From Algoriphagus machipongonensis (lineage in GTDB: Bacteria; Bacteroidota; Bacteroidia; Cytophagales; Cyclobacteriaceae), in contig NZ_CM001023.1 in assembly GCF_000166275.1 (NCBI RefSeq), positions 868,001 through 932,000 of the forward strand: a stretch of 64,000 nt of DNA, given 5' to 3'. Numbering within the stretch: position 1 is the stretch's first letter; each line of letters opens with the position of its first letter. The position numbers and the translations under genes are program-made. The notes under the pieces are model-generated. The model saw only the letters and a list, made by a program, of their open reading frames with translations. It did no database searches and was not told where the DNA came from. This document shows, in pieces, positions 42,985-52,336 of this stretch.

Positions 42985-43929
42985 ATGAAAATGTTAAAAT
43001 ATACTTTTGGTTTACTGGTAGGTGCCTTAGTGTTACTAAGCTCATGTAGAGATTTCGTAGATCCAAACATCCCTTATTCGGAGTTTGATACGGGAGCTTA
43101 TTTGAGAACGATCTCCAGGACCAGCACAACTTTCAACTATTTTAGTTTAGGAAGTTCAAATTTTGCCTTAACTCTTGAGGCAGTAGATATCGAAGATGGC
43201 GCTACAGTGGAAACTGTAGAAATTGAAGTTCAGCACAGAAGATTGATTCCGGGTGTTGGTTTGGAGTACACTCCATCTGAGCCTGTAAATATCATGACCC
43301 TTTCTGCTTCAGATTTTGCACCTAATACAGATTCTCGTTTCTTGAGAACTTCTTTTGAAATTTCAGCAGCTGATGCAATTGCAGCAGTGGGATTAACTCC
43401 AGCTGATATTGAAGGAGGAGATGTATTTGAATTTAGTTTGATACTGAATGATGTAAACGGAAGGTCATTCAATCGTGAAAATGTTTCTGGTAATATTGCT
43501 GGTGCTCCTTTCTATGATTCACCTTTCCAGTATTTTGTAAGTGTGATCTGTCCTTCTGATTTGGGAGGTACTTATGAGTACACTGCAACTAACATGGATT
43601 CAATTTATGGATCATGCGATGGTACTATTTCAGGTACTACTACATTAACTCCAGTATCTAGTTCTCCTGGATCTTACAGAGTAACTGATGGAACATTCGG
43701 TTTCTGGGATTGCTATGGTGATTCATGGGGCAGTGGAAATGTTAGAATTAATGATGCATGTAACACTCTTTCTATGTCAGGTTCTGATAAGTATGGAGCA
43801 AGTTATTCGATGACTGTAGTTAGCAGTACTCCAGAAGAGCTTGTGTTTGTATGGTTGAATTCTGACGGTGAAACCGGAGAGGTTACCATGAGTGCAATGG
43901 ATGGCACGCCACTTCCAATTTTCAATTAA
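42985..43929 (+). CDS. SusCD-associated lipoprotein of unknown function
   Basis: This 314-residue lipoprotein is the third gene of the SusC/SusD operon. The lipobox LLSSC (Cys21) is followed by FVDPNIPYSEFDTGAYLR and a beta-rich body. The second half (about 188-305) begins ICPSDLGGTYEYTATN and has several glycine-rich strand pairs and four cysteines, suggesting a disulfide-stabilised beta domain. It probably lies on the cell surface and binds the same ligand as SusD; this is inferred from position. It starts 21 bases after susD and is followed by a strong terminator. Confidence 0.78.
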   Translation: MKMLKYTFGLLVGALVLLSSCRDFVDPNIPYSEFDTGAYLRTISRTSTTFNYFSLGSSNFALTLEAVDIEDGATVETVEIEVQHRRLIPGVGLEYTPSEPVNIMTLSASDFAPNTDSRFLRTSFEISAADAIAAVGLTPADIEGGDVFEFSLILNDVNGRSFNRENVSGNIAGAPFYDSPFQYFVSVICPSDLGGTYEYTATNMDSIYGSCDGTISGTTTLTPVSSSPGSYRVTDGTFGFWDCYGDSWGSGNVRINDACNTLSMSGSDKYGASYSMTVVSSTPEELVFVWLNSDGETGEVTMSAMDGTPLPIFN

Positions 43930-44371
43930 TTTAGAAATTGATTTATATAAAAAGGCAGCGCGATAGCGTTGCCTTTTTTGTTTTTATTTAGATTTTAATC
44001 TTTCTTATTTTATTTGTTTCAGGCTAAATAAAATTGAGTGAATCAAAAAATTATTTCATGGCTCATTATTCATAATATTTTTTTTACTCATTTTATTTTT
44101 AAATGAAATTATTATATAATTAAATTAAGAATTAGTGATTTTTTATATCCTGTTGAGGATTTCAAATTCTTGATAAAATACCCTCCTAGTAGGTTATGGG
44201 GTGTTTTTGTGTGTTCAAGAGGAAATAAGGTTCTTGAAAAATAATGTATTATTAGGTTTGTTTTTGTACTTTTTATAGTCCTGCTATTTTGTTTTACCGC
44301 TTGTAAATAATTCTTTTTTATATGGTGTTTATTTCTTTTTTTTAGAGGAAAATTAGACTTAATTGGCAAGT
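43930..44371. other. 442-base AT-rich intergenic region
   Basis: Apart from the terminator at 43951-43979, I see no gene here. The region is very AT-rich with long T-runs and probably carries the promoter of the TIG/kelch-TonB-DUF4249 operon; TACTTTTT near 44268 is only a weak -7 candidate. A weak hairpin around ACCCTCCTAGTAGG (44180-44200) may be chance. Confidence 0.45.
43951..43979 (+). terminator. Terminator of the SusC/SusD operon
   Basis: AAGGCAGCGC pairs with GCGTTGCCTT (one G.T wobble) around a GATA loop and is followed by a T-run. It lies 22 bases after the stop codon of the third gene. Confidence 0.9.
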
Positions 44372-45829
44372 ATGCAAAAATATCTATTACTATACATGAT
44401 GATCCTTATGTTAGGGTTGTATAGTTGTACAGAAGAAGTCTCCGATGCTACAGCTTTGGTAACCGAAGAGGTGCTATATACAAGTGGTGAAAATGTGAGG
44501 TTGTTAGGTAGGCTTATAACAAACCAATCCATCAATGTCAGTGATCATGGGTTTTACCTTTCAGAAGATGAAAATTTTGCTTCGCCCATCATTGTGTCCT
44601 TAGGTGAAAAGGATGGTCCAGGTAGGTTTATTGGAGAAGCAAATGGCTTAACGAATTCCAAAACTTATTTCGCAAAAGCATTTATGGAATTAGGTGGTGA
44701 AACCCAATTTGGAAACGTCATCGAATTAGAAACACTGTCTCCGAAGCTGGGAGACTTTACTCCTTCCTTTGGCCAGGTAGGGCAAGAAATGGTGATTGTT
44801 GGACAGAATTTTACAGAGGATACGCGGGTGTTTTTTGGGGAAAATGAAGCTAACATTACAGGGATTGATTTTGAATCTAGAATTCATTTGATCATCCCAA
44901 ATCCTTCAAAAATGACAGTTCCATTGAAAGTGATGGTTCAAGATACCATGTTAGAGTTTGAGACTTCTTTTGAATATCAAATAGGTACTTATGAAATAAT
45001 CAGCAGCTTTCCTGAGGCTGTTAGATTATATGGTACAGCTTTTTATAGCATTGGAAATGGTTTGAATATAGGTTTAGGTACTATTTCTAAGAATTCATTT
45101 TATTCAAAAATTCAACGATTTGAAATTGGTTCCGGTACTTGGGATGAAGTTGATTTCCCAGGTAGTCCAAGAGCTTTTGCATTTGCTACATCTAATTTCC
45201 TTGGAGGTGGAACGGCTGATTTGACTCCCAATCCTTATGATATCAATCGTAGTTTTTATAGGGTTAAAACAAATGGGTTTGAACGATTGCCTGACCTCAA
45301 TTTTGATAGTCGAGAATCAATTGCCTTCGAGTATATGGGAAACCTCTATGTATTAGGCGGGAAAGAAGGGAATCCAAACGCAGTTAGATTGTATAATGCT
45401 TCTTCTGGTTCATGGACTTCTCTTCCTGACAGTCCAATAGCCCTTTCCACCGAATATGCTTTTTTTAATTATGAGGATAAATTATTTGTGATTGACGATG
45501 AAAAGAAAGTCTGGGAATATTTGATCCCTTCCAACTCGTGGAATATTGTTTCTAATTTCCCTGGTAGTCTGGGGCAAGGTTATGGTGTAGGAGAGGTATT
45601 AGGAGAAAAAGCCTATGTTGGCTTATATAATAGGGGTACGGAATTATGGGAATTTGACCTTAATTCTTTTAAATGGAAGCCAAAAAATGATATTCCAGGT
45701 ACTCCTTCAGATGTAACGGTAGCTCACTTCTCAACTGGGGGATATATCTATTTCATGAGAATGCCAGATATATCCATAGCTGGTAATTACCCAATGAACC
45801 TATTCAAGTTTGACCCTAATGGATTTTAA
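44372..45829 (+). CDS. TIG-domain and kelch-like beta-propeller lipoprotein
   Basis: This 485-residue lipoprotein has the lipobox LGLYSC (about Cys18). An N-terminal fibronectin-like part (about 25-125, ending 'NSKTYFAKAFMELGGETQFGNVIELE') is followed by an IPT/TIG domain (about 127-207, PKLGDFTPSFGQVGQEMVIVG). Kelch-like propeller repeats fill 210-480 (NLYVLGGKEGNPNAVRLYN, KLFVIDDEKKVWEY). It is probably a surface-exposed binding protein. The frame extends to a TTG at 44363, but ATG 44372 gives a standard lipoprotein signal. The TonB receptor gene follows after nine bases, so the two should work together. Confidence 0.82.
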   Translation: MQKYLLLYMMILMLGLYSCTEEVSDATALVTEEVLYTSGENVRLLGRLITNQSINVSDHGFYLSEDENFASPIIVSLGEKDGPGRFIGEANGLTNSKTYFAKAFMELGGETQFGNVIELETLSPKLGDFTPSFGQVGQEMVIVGQNFTEDTRVFFGENEANITGIDFESRIHLIIPNPSKMTVPLKVMVQDTMLEFETSFEYQIGTYEIISSFPEAVRLYGTAFYSIGNGLNIGLGTISKNSFYSKIQRFEIGSGTWDEVDFPGSPRAFAFATSNFLGGGTADLTPNPYDINRSFYRVKTNGFERLPDLNFDSRESIAFEYMGNLYVLGGKEGNPNAVRLYNASSGSWTSLPDSPIALSTEYAFFNYEDKLFVIDDEKKVWEYLIPSNSWNIVSNFPGSLGQGYGVGEVLGEKAYVGLYNRGTELWEFDLNSFKWKPKNDIPGTPSDVTVAHFSTGGYIYFMRMPDISIAGNYPMNLFKFDPNGF

Positions 45830-45838
45830 TTCTGCTAT

Positions 45839-48238
45839 ATGAAAAAATTGTTACTTATTTTCTTTTTGCTGATTAGTCATTTGGGCTTCTCTCAGACTGA
45901 AATCAAACGTGAGGTGATAGGTCGGGACATTGGCCAACTCAAAGGAATTAAGATCGTCGGAAGAATCATTGATGAAATTACAGGGGAAGCATTAGTAGGG
46001 GCTACGGTCACTATTCCTGAATTGGATCAAAACAAAATCACTGATAATAACGGAGGTTTTGAGCTTACTTTAGAAAGAGCAGAGTACAATCTTCAATTCC
46101 GATATGTAGGCTATGAAACCATCGACTACCCAATTACAGCAGTGGGTGATGGTAGATTATCTATCAAAATGATCCAAGAGGATTTTCAATTGGATGATGT
46201 GGTGATTTATGGAAGCGATCCAGAAAAGAATATTAGATCCACTGATATGGGAGCAGTGACTATTAGCATGAACACCATGCGAGAATTGCCTCCATTTTTA
46301 GGAGAGGTAGATATTATTCGATCCATGGCTACCCTTCCTGGAGTAAGTCAAGTGGGTGAAGCGTCAGCAGGGCTGAATGTTCGTGGAGGAGGAGCTGATC
46401 AAAACTTGATCCAATTTGCGGGAGCTCCTATATATAACCCTACTCACCTCTTTGGTTTATTTACATCATTTAACCCTGAGGCAGTAAACGGAGTGACTCT
46501 ATATAAATCAGTGATTCCTCCAAAGTTTGGTGGGCGAGGTTCATCTATTTTGGATATTCAACCAAAAGCCGGGTCTATTGCCAAGTGGGGAGGAGAAGCA
46601 ATGGTCAGTAATTTCTCTGGAAAAGTAGGATTCAATGGGCCATTGGTGAAAGATAAGGTTTCTATCCGTGGAGGGTTTAGAGGCTCTTACATTAATTGGT
46701 TTTTAGGGGCTTTGAAAAATCCTGATTTAAAGAATTCCCAAGCCAATTTCTATGATGGAAACTTAGTGATTTCTGCACCAGTTTCTGAGAAAAATGAATT
46801 TACCTATAGCTATTATACTTCTTATGATGACTTTGCTTTTGCTTCGGATACCACAGTTTCATGGAAAAACAACAGTCATTCTTTACAATGGAAAAGTATT
46901 GTAAACGATAAGATGGGCTTTGAAGTACTGGGCTATTATACCCAATACGATTATAGCATTTTCAACCGCTCTGGGATCAATGATTTTGACCTCAACTCAG
47001 GTATAAAGGACATCGGAGCAAAAGCTTTTTTCTATTATCAATTTAATGAAACAAACAAGCTGACCTTTGGTGGTGATTTCAAAACAATCGCTTTACAGCC
47101 TGGGGAACTTATCCCATCCCAAGGGCAGGAATCAGGGATTTTGCCTCAAAAAGTTCAAGATGAATCAGGTAGAGAATCAGGAGTACACTTCCAACATGAA
47201 TTTGAAATAGGAGAACGCTTTGGGATGTCTTACGGGCTCAGGTATGATATGTATGGTTATTATGGGCCCAGAGTTGTGCGAGAATATGAAGAAAATCAAC
47301 CCATTTCTGATGGTACGGCAATCAGTGAAACTACCTATGGTGATGGTGAAGAAATACAGACATACAATGGTTTAGGTCCAAGAGGTTCCTTGCGATATTC
47401 CTTTTCTAAATCAAGTTCTGTGAAAATTGGCTACAATAAAATGTACCAATTTATTCATCTAATTTCCAATACAGCCACCATTGCTCCAACGGATGTTTGG
47501 AAGTTGAGTGATCAATACTTGAAACCTCAAATCGTGGATCAGATTTCTTTGGGATTCTACAATAATTTCAAAGGCAATATTTTTGAAACCTCTGTTGAGG
47601 TTTATTACAAAGACATTCAGAATGTCATTGAATACAAAGATGGGGCAAACTTGATTTTGCAAAATCACTTGGAGACCGAGTTGGTTCCTGCAAATGGTAG
47701 AGCTTATGGAATAGAATTGTATGTGAAGAAAAACTTAGGGAGGTTGACTGGTTGGGTGTCCTACACCTATTCCAGAAGTCTAAGGCAAGTGATCACTCCA
47801 TTTGAAGAAGAGATTATCAATGATGGGGAATGGTATGCATCCAACTATGATAAACCCCATGACTTTACCTTCATAGGAAATTACAAGGTAAGTACCAATA
47901 CTTCTGTATCTGCAACTTTTGGGTATAGCACAGGAAGGCCAGTGACTTTTCCAGAAGCCAAATTTGACTACGGTGGTAATAGTTTAGCTTATTTTAATAG
48001 AAGAAATGAAGAGCGTTTGCCTGATTTTCATCGCCTTGATTTATCTGTAAATTTTAAGATTCCTGGAGATGGTAAATTTTGGGATGGCGACTGGACTTTT
48101 TCTATCCTGAATGTGTATGCTCGTAAGAATCCTTTCTCTCTATTCTTTGTGGATGAACTAGGTGCTCCGCCACAAGCCATGAGATTAGCAGTTTTAGGCG
48201 TTCCTTTACCTAGTTTGAGTTATTCTATTAAATTCTAA
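45839..48238 (+). CDS. TonB-dependent outer-membrane receptor
   Basis: This 799-residue TonB receptor is distinct from the SusC type. A signal peptide (1-19) is followed by a carboxypeptidase-like domain (about 40-110, GRIIDEITGEALVGATVTIPE). The plug (about 115-250) has ELPPFLGEVDIIRSMATLPGV and LNVRGGGADQNLIQFAGAPIYNP, a pattern shared with Bacteroidota receptors paired with DUF4249 lipoproteins. A barrel follows, ending LPSLSYSIKF. Its stop codon overlaps the DUF4249 start by one base. The ligand is unknown. Confidence 0.92.
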   Translation: MKKLLLIFFLLISHLGFSQTEIKREVIGRDIGQLKGIKIVGRIIDEITGEALVGATVTIPELDQNKITDNNGGFELTLERAEYNLQFRYVGYETIDYPITAVGDGRLSIKMIQEDFQLDDVVIYGSDPEKNIRSTDMGAVTISMNTMRELPPFLGEVDIIRSMATLPGVSQVGEASAGLNVRGGGADQNLIQFAGAPIYNPTHLFGLFTSFNPEAVNGVTLYKSVIPPKFGGRGSSILDIQPKAGSIAKWGGEAMVSNFSGKVGFNGPLVKDKVSIRGGFRGSYINWFLGALKNPDLKNSQANFYDGNLVISAPVSEKNEFTYSYYTSYDDFAFASDTTVSWKNNSHSLQWKSIVNDKMGFEVLGYYTQYDYSIFNRSGINDFDLNSGIKDIGAKAFFYYQFNETNKLTFGGDFKTIALQPGELIPSQGQESGILPQKVQDESGRESGVHFQHEFEIGERFGMSYGLRYDMYGYYGPRVVREYEENQPISDGTAISETTYGDGEEIQTYNGLGPRGSLRYSFSKSSSVKIGYNKMYQFIHLISNTATIAPTDVWKLSDQYLKPQIVDQISLGFYNNFKGNIFETSVEVYYKDIQNVIEYKDGANLILQNHLETELVPANGRAYGIELYVKKNLGRLTGWVSYTYSRSLRQVITPFEEEIINDGEWYASNYDKPHDFTFIGNYKVSTNTSVSATFGYSTGRPVTFPEAKFDYGGNSLAYFNRRNEERLPDFHRLDLSVNFKIPGDGKFWDGDWTFSILNVYARKNPFSLFFVDELGAPPQAMRLAVLGVPLPSLSYSIKF

Positions 48239-49296
48239 TGCAGATGTTGATTAGAAAATCGCCTTGGTTTTTCCTTATGTTGATTATGTTTTCCTGTATA
48301 GATCCATATGCTGTGGAAGTCGAAGAGGGAGTCCAACTCCTTACGATAGATGGGATGGTTACTAGTGGGAAAGGTCCTCATGTTATTCGCTTGACAAGAA
48401 GTGATACATATGGAAGCGTATTTGAAGGCTTGGTAAGGCCTGTTTCCAATGCTACCGTTATTGTCCGAGATAATGAAGGGGTAGTGACTTTCTTTGCTGA
48501 AGATAAAGATGATCGTGGTATGTATTACTCGCCAGATGAGTTTTCGGCGATTGTTGGAAGGTCTTATACATTACAGATTCAGTTAACAGATGGAAAAGTA
48601 TATACCTCTCTTCCAGAAAAAATAGAATCAGAAATAGCGATTCAGGATATATATTTTCGATCTGAAACTAGTCCTGTGGAAGGAGAAATAAATTTGGCTT
48701 CTGGTGTTGGGATATATGTGGATGTAGAGGATCCTGCTGGCCAAAATAATTTCTATTATTGGAGAAATGGTCCTTCGGTTTATGAATTACATACACGACC
48801 TGATCTTTATGTGGACCGAGAAACAAGAGCTCCGGCGCCAAAGGATTGTTGTAATCTCTGCTATGTGCAAGAAGAAGTAGGGAATTATTCTGTTTTTCTG
48901 TCAAACGATGATGTTTTTGATGGGTTGAGTACTCGAATGAAAGCAGGCTTTATTCCTGATGATGGATTAAGGTTTGTCACAACTTTTAGAGTTGATCTCA
49001 AACAATTGAGTATTACTGCTGAGGCCTATCGATTTCTTCGATTAGTGAAGCAGCAAGTTGGGATTTCAGGATCCGTATTTGATCCTCCGCCTGCGAATAT
49101 CAGAGGCAACATGATTAGCTTGGACAATCCTAATGAAGTGGTTCTAGGTTACTTTATGGCTGCTGGAGAAGTTGAGGAGAGAATTTATATCAATGGGGCA
49201 GATCTTGATTTTCGTCAACAGGATGGTTTGATCCCAGATGATTGCCGTGTGGTAGATGACACTACATTAGATCCTCCTGCTGATTGGCTCCCATAG
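48238..49296 (+). CDS. DUF4249 lipoprotein
   Basis: This 352-residue lipoprotein matches DUF4249, a family encoded next to TonB receptors in Bacteroidota. The lipobox is LIMFSC (Cys21). The N-terminal beta domain carries LLTIDGMVTSGKGPHVIRLTRS and VSNATVIVRDNEG, and the middle has FYYWRNGPSVYELHTRPDLY and a CCNLC cluster near residue 201 that may hold disulfides. It could act as the surface binding partner of the receptor, as SusD does for SusC; that role is inferred. A second ATG at 48244 is also possible. A terminator follows at 49358. Confidence 0.86.
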   Translation: MQMLIRKSPWFFLMLIMFSCIDPYAVEVEEGVQLLTIDGMVTSGKGPHVIRLTRSDTYGSVFEGLVRPVSNATVIVRDNEGVVTFFAEDKDDRGMYYSPDEFSAIVGRSYTLQIQLTDGKVYTSLPEKIESEIAIQDIYFRSETSPVEGEINLASGVGIYVDVEDPAGQNNFYYWRNGPSVYELHTRPDLYVDRETRAPAPKDCCNLCYVQEEVGNYSVFLSNDDVFDGLSTRMKAGFIPDDGLRFVTTFRVDLKQLSITAEAYRFLRLVKQQVGISGSVFDPPPANIRGNMISLDNPNEVVLGYFMAAGEVEERIYINGADLDFRQQDGLIPDDCRVVDDTTLDPPADWLP

Positions 49297-49357
49297 AAAC
49301 ATTTTCTGTGTAAAAGAGTTAAAGAATTAACATTTGTTCTTTAAAAAGAATTGATAG

Positions 49358-49386
49358 CGATACTTACTAAGTATCGTTTTCTTTTC
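49358..49386 (+). terminator. Terminator of the TonB-DUF4249 operon
   Basis: CGATACTT pairs perfectly with AAGTATCG around the loop ACT, followed by TTTTCTTTTC. It lies 61 bases after the DUF4249 stop. Confidence 0.85.
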
Positions 49387-49442
49387 TGCAACAAATATTC
49401 GGTAAAGCAAATAAGCGGTTTTTTTAAATCAATATAACCACA

Positions 49443-49450
49443 TAGTTTTG
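49443..49450 (+). promoter_or_regulatory. Candidate -7 element for sucA
   Basis: TAGTTTTG matches TAnnTTTG and lies 21 bases before the sucA ATG, downstream of the preceding terminator. Confidence 0.5.
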
Positions 49451-49471
49451 TGGAGATCTGAATAACCCATC

Positions 49472-52264
49472 ATGGATAAATTTTCATTTATAGCAAACGC
49501 TCATATTTCATACATAGATGAGCTTTACGCTTCTTATAAAAGCGACTCAAATTCAATAGACCCAAGCTGGAAAGAGTTTTTCGACGGATTCGACTTTGCC
49601 TTGACAAATTACGATGTTGAGGCAGGAGAGACTCCAGTTTCTAGCAACGGCCAACCTACTCCTAAGAATGGGGCATTGGCAACTCCTGGGACCATTATGG
49701 ACATGGAGCAATTGCCTAAGGAAATTAAAGTTCGTGCTTTGATTCATGCGCATCGCTCCAGAGCACATTTGAGATCTAAAACCAACCCAGTAAGAGAAAG
49801 AAGAGATCGGAAGGCACTCATTGACCCAAAAGATTTTGGTTTGGGCCAAGAGGACATGAATACTGAATTTCAGGCTGGAAAAGAAATCGGGATAGGAACT
49901 GCTAAGCTTTCGGTGATTATCGATGCTTTAAAGAAAATCTACGAAGGAAATATAGGTTTTGAATATTTGTATATCAGGGATCCTGAAATGCTGGATTGGT
50001 TCAAAACGAAAGTTGAAAAAGAAGCATTAGCTTTTGATCCATCCACAGAAGAGAAAAAACGAATTCTTTTCAAATTGAATCAGGCGGTTGTTTTTGAAAA
50101 CTTCCTACATACAAAATATCTTGGTCAGAAGCGTTTCTCTTTAGAGGGCGGTGAAAGCACCATTCCATTTCTTGATGCTGTAATCAATACCTCAGCTACA
50201 TTAGGTGTAGAGGAAGTGATGATAGGCATGGCACACAGAGGAAGACTTAATGTGTTGGCAAATATCATGGGTAAAACCTATGAGCAGATTTTTTCGGAAT
50301 TTGAGGGTACTGCCAAGCCTGACTTGACTATGGGTGACGGAGATGTGAAATACCATATGGGGTATTCCAGTAATATCGTTACGCCAAACTCTAATAATGT
50401 CCATCTAAAATTAGCTCCAAATCCATCGCACCTAGAAGCTGTTAACCCAGTGGTGGAAGGATTTATTAGAGCAAAAATTGACTCCGAATATAAAGGAGAT
50501 AAGAAAAAAGCACTTCCAATACTCATCCACGGGGATGCAGCTGTAGCTGGTCAAGGGATCGTTTATGAGGTAACTCAGATGGCAGATCTTAAAGGCTACA
50601 ATACTGGAGGAACCATTCACTTTGTTATTAATAATCAGGTTGGGTTTACCACTGATTTTGATGATGCTCGTTCGTCGATATACTGTACGGATGTTGCTAA
50701 AATTATCGATGCACCCGTCATTCACGTCAATGGGGACAGTGCGGAAGCGGTTGTATTTGCTGCTAAGCTAGCTGCAGAATTTAGACAGAAATTCAGCAGA
50801 GATATTTTTGTAGACATGGTTTGTTATAGACGCCATGGACATAATGAGTCGGATGAGCCGAAATTCACCCAGCCGGAGCTATATAACTTGATCTCTAAGC
50901 ACCCAAATCCAAGAGAGATTTATGTAAAGCGATTGACAGAAAAAGGAGACTTAGATGCTAAAATCGCCAAGCAGATGGATGCAGAGTTTCGTCAATTACT
51001 TCAGGATCGCTTGAATATGGTGAAGGAAAAACCATTGCCTTATCAAGCAACCAAGTTTGAAGAAGAATGGGGAACATTAAGAAGATCAACCCCTGAAGAC
51101 TTTAATCAGTCACCAAAGACAGGAATAAGTGAAGAGGATATCAAAAAGGTTGCTGATGCTTTAACAGCTATCCCAAAAGGATTTAAGCCAATCAAGCAGA
51201 TTGAAGCTCAGATGAAGCAGCGAAAAGATATGTTCTTTAATACGAAAGAATTGAACTGGGCCGCTGCAGAATTGTTAGCCTATGGATCTCTATTGATTGA
51301 AGGGAAACAAGTGAGAATCACAGGCCAGGATTGTCAGAGAGGGACATTCTCCCACAGACATGCAGTTCTTCACGATGCTACTACTAATGAACCTTACAAC
51401 TCACTTTTAGAGATGAAGGAAAGAATAGGGATGTTTCAAATCTATAACTCCCTGCTTTCTGAATATGCTGTATTAGGATTTGAATATGGTTATGCGATGG
51501 CCAACCCGAATGCCTTAACTATTTGGGAAGCTCAGTTTGGAGACTTTGCCAACGGCGCACAAACGATGATTGATCAGTTTATTTCTTCTGGTGAGTCCAA
51601 GTGGCAGCGTATGAACGGTCTGGTCATGTTACTTCCTCATGGTTATGAGGGACAGGGTCCAGAGCACTCCAATGCAAGACCGGAACGTTTCCTTCAATTA
51701 TCAGCAGAGTACAATATCGTGGTAGCTAATATCACAGAGCCATCAAATTTCTTCCATTTACTAAGAAGACAATTGGCTTGGGATTTCAGAAAACCATGTA
51801 TTGTCATGTCTCCTAAATCTCTATTGAGACATCCAAAAGTGATTTCTCCAATTTCAGAATTTACTTCAGGTTCGTTTAGAGAAATTCTACCAGATACTAC
51901 TGTAGATGCCAAGAAGGTGAAAAGAGTGGTACTTTGTTCTGGTAAAATTTACTATGATCTAGAAGAAGCCAGAGAAAAGGAAAAAATAGATAACGTAGCA
52001 ATAGTTAGAATTGAGCAGATTCACCCACTTCCCAAGAAGCAGATGATTGAACTGTTGGCAAATTATAAAGGTGCTGAAGTAATCTGGGTACAAGAGGAAC
52101 CAGAAAACATGGGCTATTGGAATTACATTCTAAGATTACTTTATAAAGAATTGCCAATGGATGTCATTGCTAGAAAATCTTCTGCATCACCAGCTACGGG
52201 ATATAATAAAGTTCACGTAGAAGAACAAAAGGCGATTGTAGCGAAAGCCTTAAAAATCAACTAA
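49472..52264 (+). CDS. sucA: 2-oxoglutarate dehydrogenase E1 component
   Basis: SucA is the thiamine-diphosphate decarboxylase of the 2-oxoglutarate dehydrogenase complex in the TCA cycle. The 930-residue protein opens with the E1-typical helix IDELYASYKSDSNSIDPSWKEFF. Landmarks are the HRGRLNVLANIMGK segment near residue 253, the ThDP-binding HGDAAVAGQGIVYE near 352, and MVCYRRHGHNESDEP near 450. QDCQRGTFSHRHAVLHD lies near 623 and MLLPHGYEGQGPEHSNARPERFLQL near 715. It is the first gene of the odh cluster; odhB follows after 72 bases. Confidence 0.97.
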   Translation: MDKFSFIANAHISYIDELYASYKSDSNSIDPSWKEFFDGFDFALTNYDVEAGETPVSSNGQPTPKNGALATPGTIMDMEQLPKEIKVRALIHAHRSRAHLRSKTNPVRERRDRKALIDPKDFGLGQEDMNTEFQAGKEIGIGTAKLSVIIDALKKIYEGNIGFEYLYIRDPEMLDWFKTKVEKEALAFDPSTEEKKRILFKLNQAVVFENFLHTKYLGQKRFSLEGGESTIPFLDAVINTSATLGVEEVMIGMAHRGRLNVLANIMGKTYEQIFSEFEGTAKPDLTMGDGDVKYHMGYSSNIVTPNSNNVHLKLAPNPSHLEAVNPVVEGFIRAKIDSEYKGDKKKALPILIHGDAAVAGQGIVYEVTQMADLKGYNTGGTIHFVINNQVGFTTDFDDARSSIYCTDVAKIIDAPVIHVNGDSAEAVVFAAKLAAEFRQKFSRDIFVDMVCYRRHGHNESDEPKFTQPELYNLISKHPNPREIYVKRLTEKGDLDAKIAKQMDAEFRQLLQDRLNMVKEKPLPYQATKFEEEWGTLRRSTPEDFNQSPKTGISEEDIKKVADALTAIPKGFKPIKQIEAQMKQRKDMFFNTKELNWAAAELLAYGSLLIEGKQVRITGQDCQRGTFSHRHAVLHDATTNEPYNSLLEMKERIGMFQIYNSLLSEYAVLGFEYGYAMANPNALTIWEAQFGDFANGAQTMIDQFISSGESKWQRMNGLVMLLPHGYEGQGPEHSNARPERFLQLSAEYNIVVANITEPSNFFHLLRRQLAWDFRKPCIVMSPKSLLRHPKVISPISEFTSGSFREILPDTTVDAKKVKRVVLCSGKIYYDLEEAREKEKIDNVAIVRIEQIHPLPKKQMIELLANYKGAEVIWVQEEPENMGYWNYILRLLYKELPMDVIARKSSASPATGYNKVHVEEQKAIVAKALKIN

Positions 52265-52336
52265 TCCAATCCAAAATAATCATATCATTTTGTTCCAACT
52301 CTCACTGTAACCAGTAAGGGTTAAAAAGAAAAACTC

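Noticed and set aside
44112..44369. 85-codon minus-strand frame in the 442-base gap
   Set aside because: Lys/Asn/Ile-rich sequence typical of random AT-rich DNA, with no recognisable motif or neighbour; not called as a gene.
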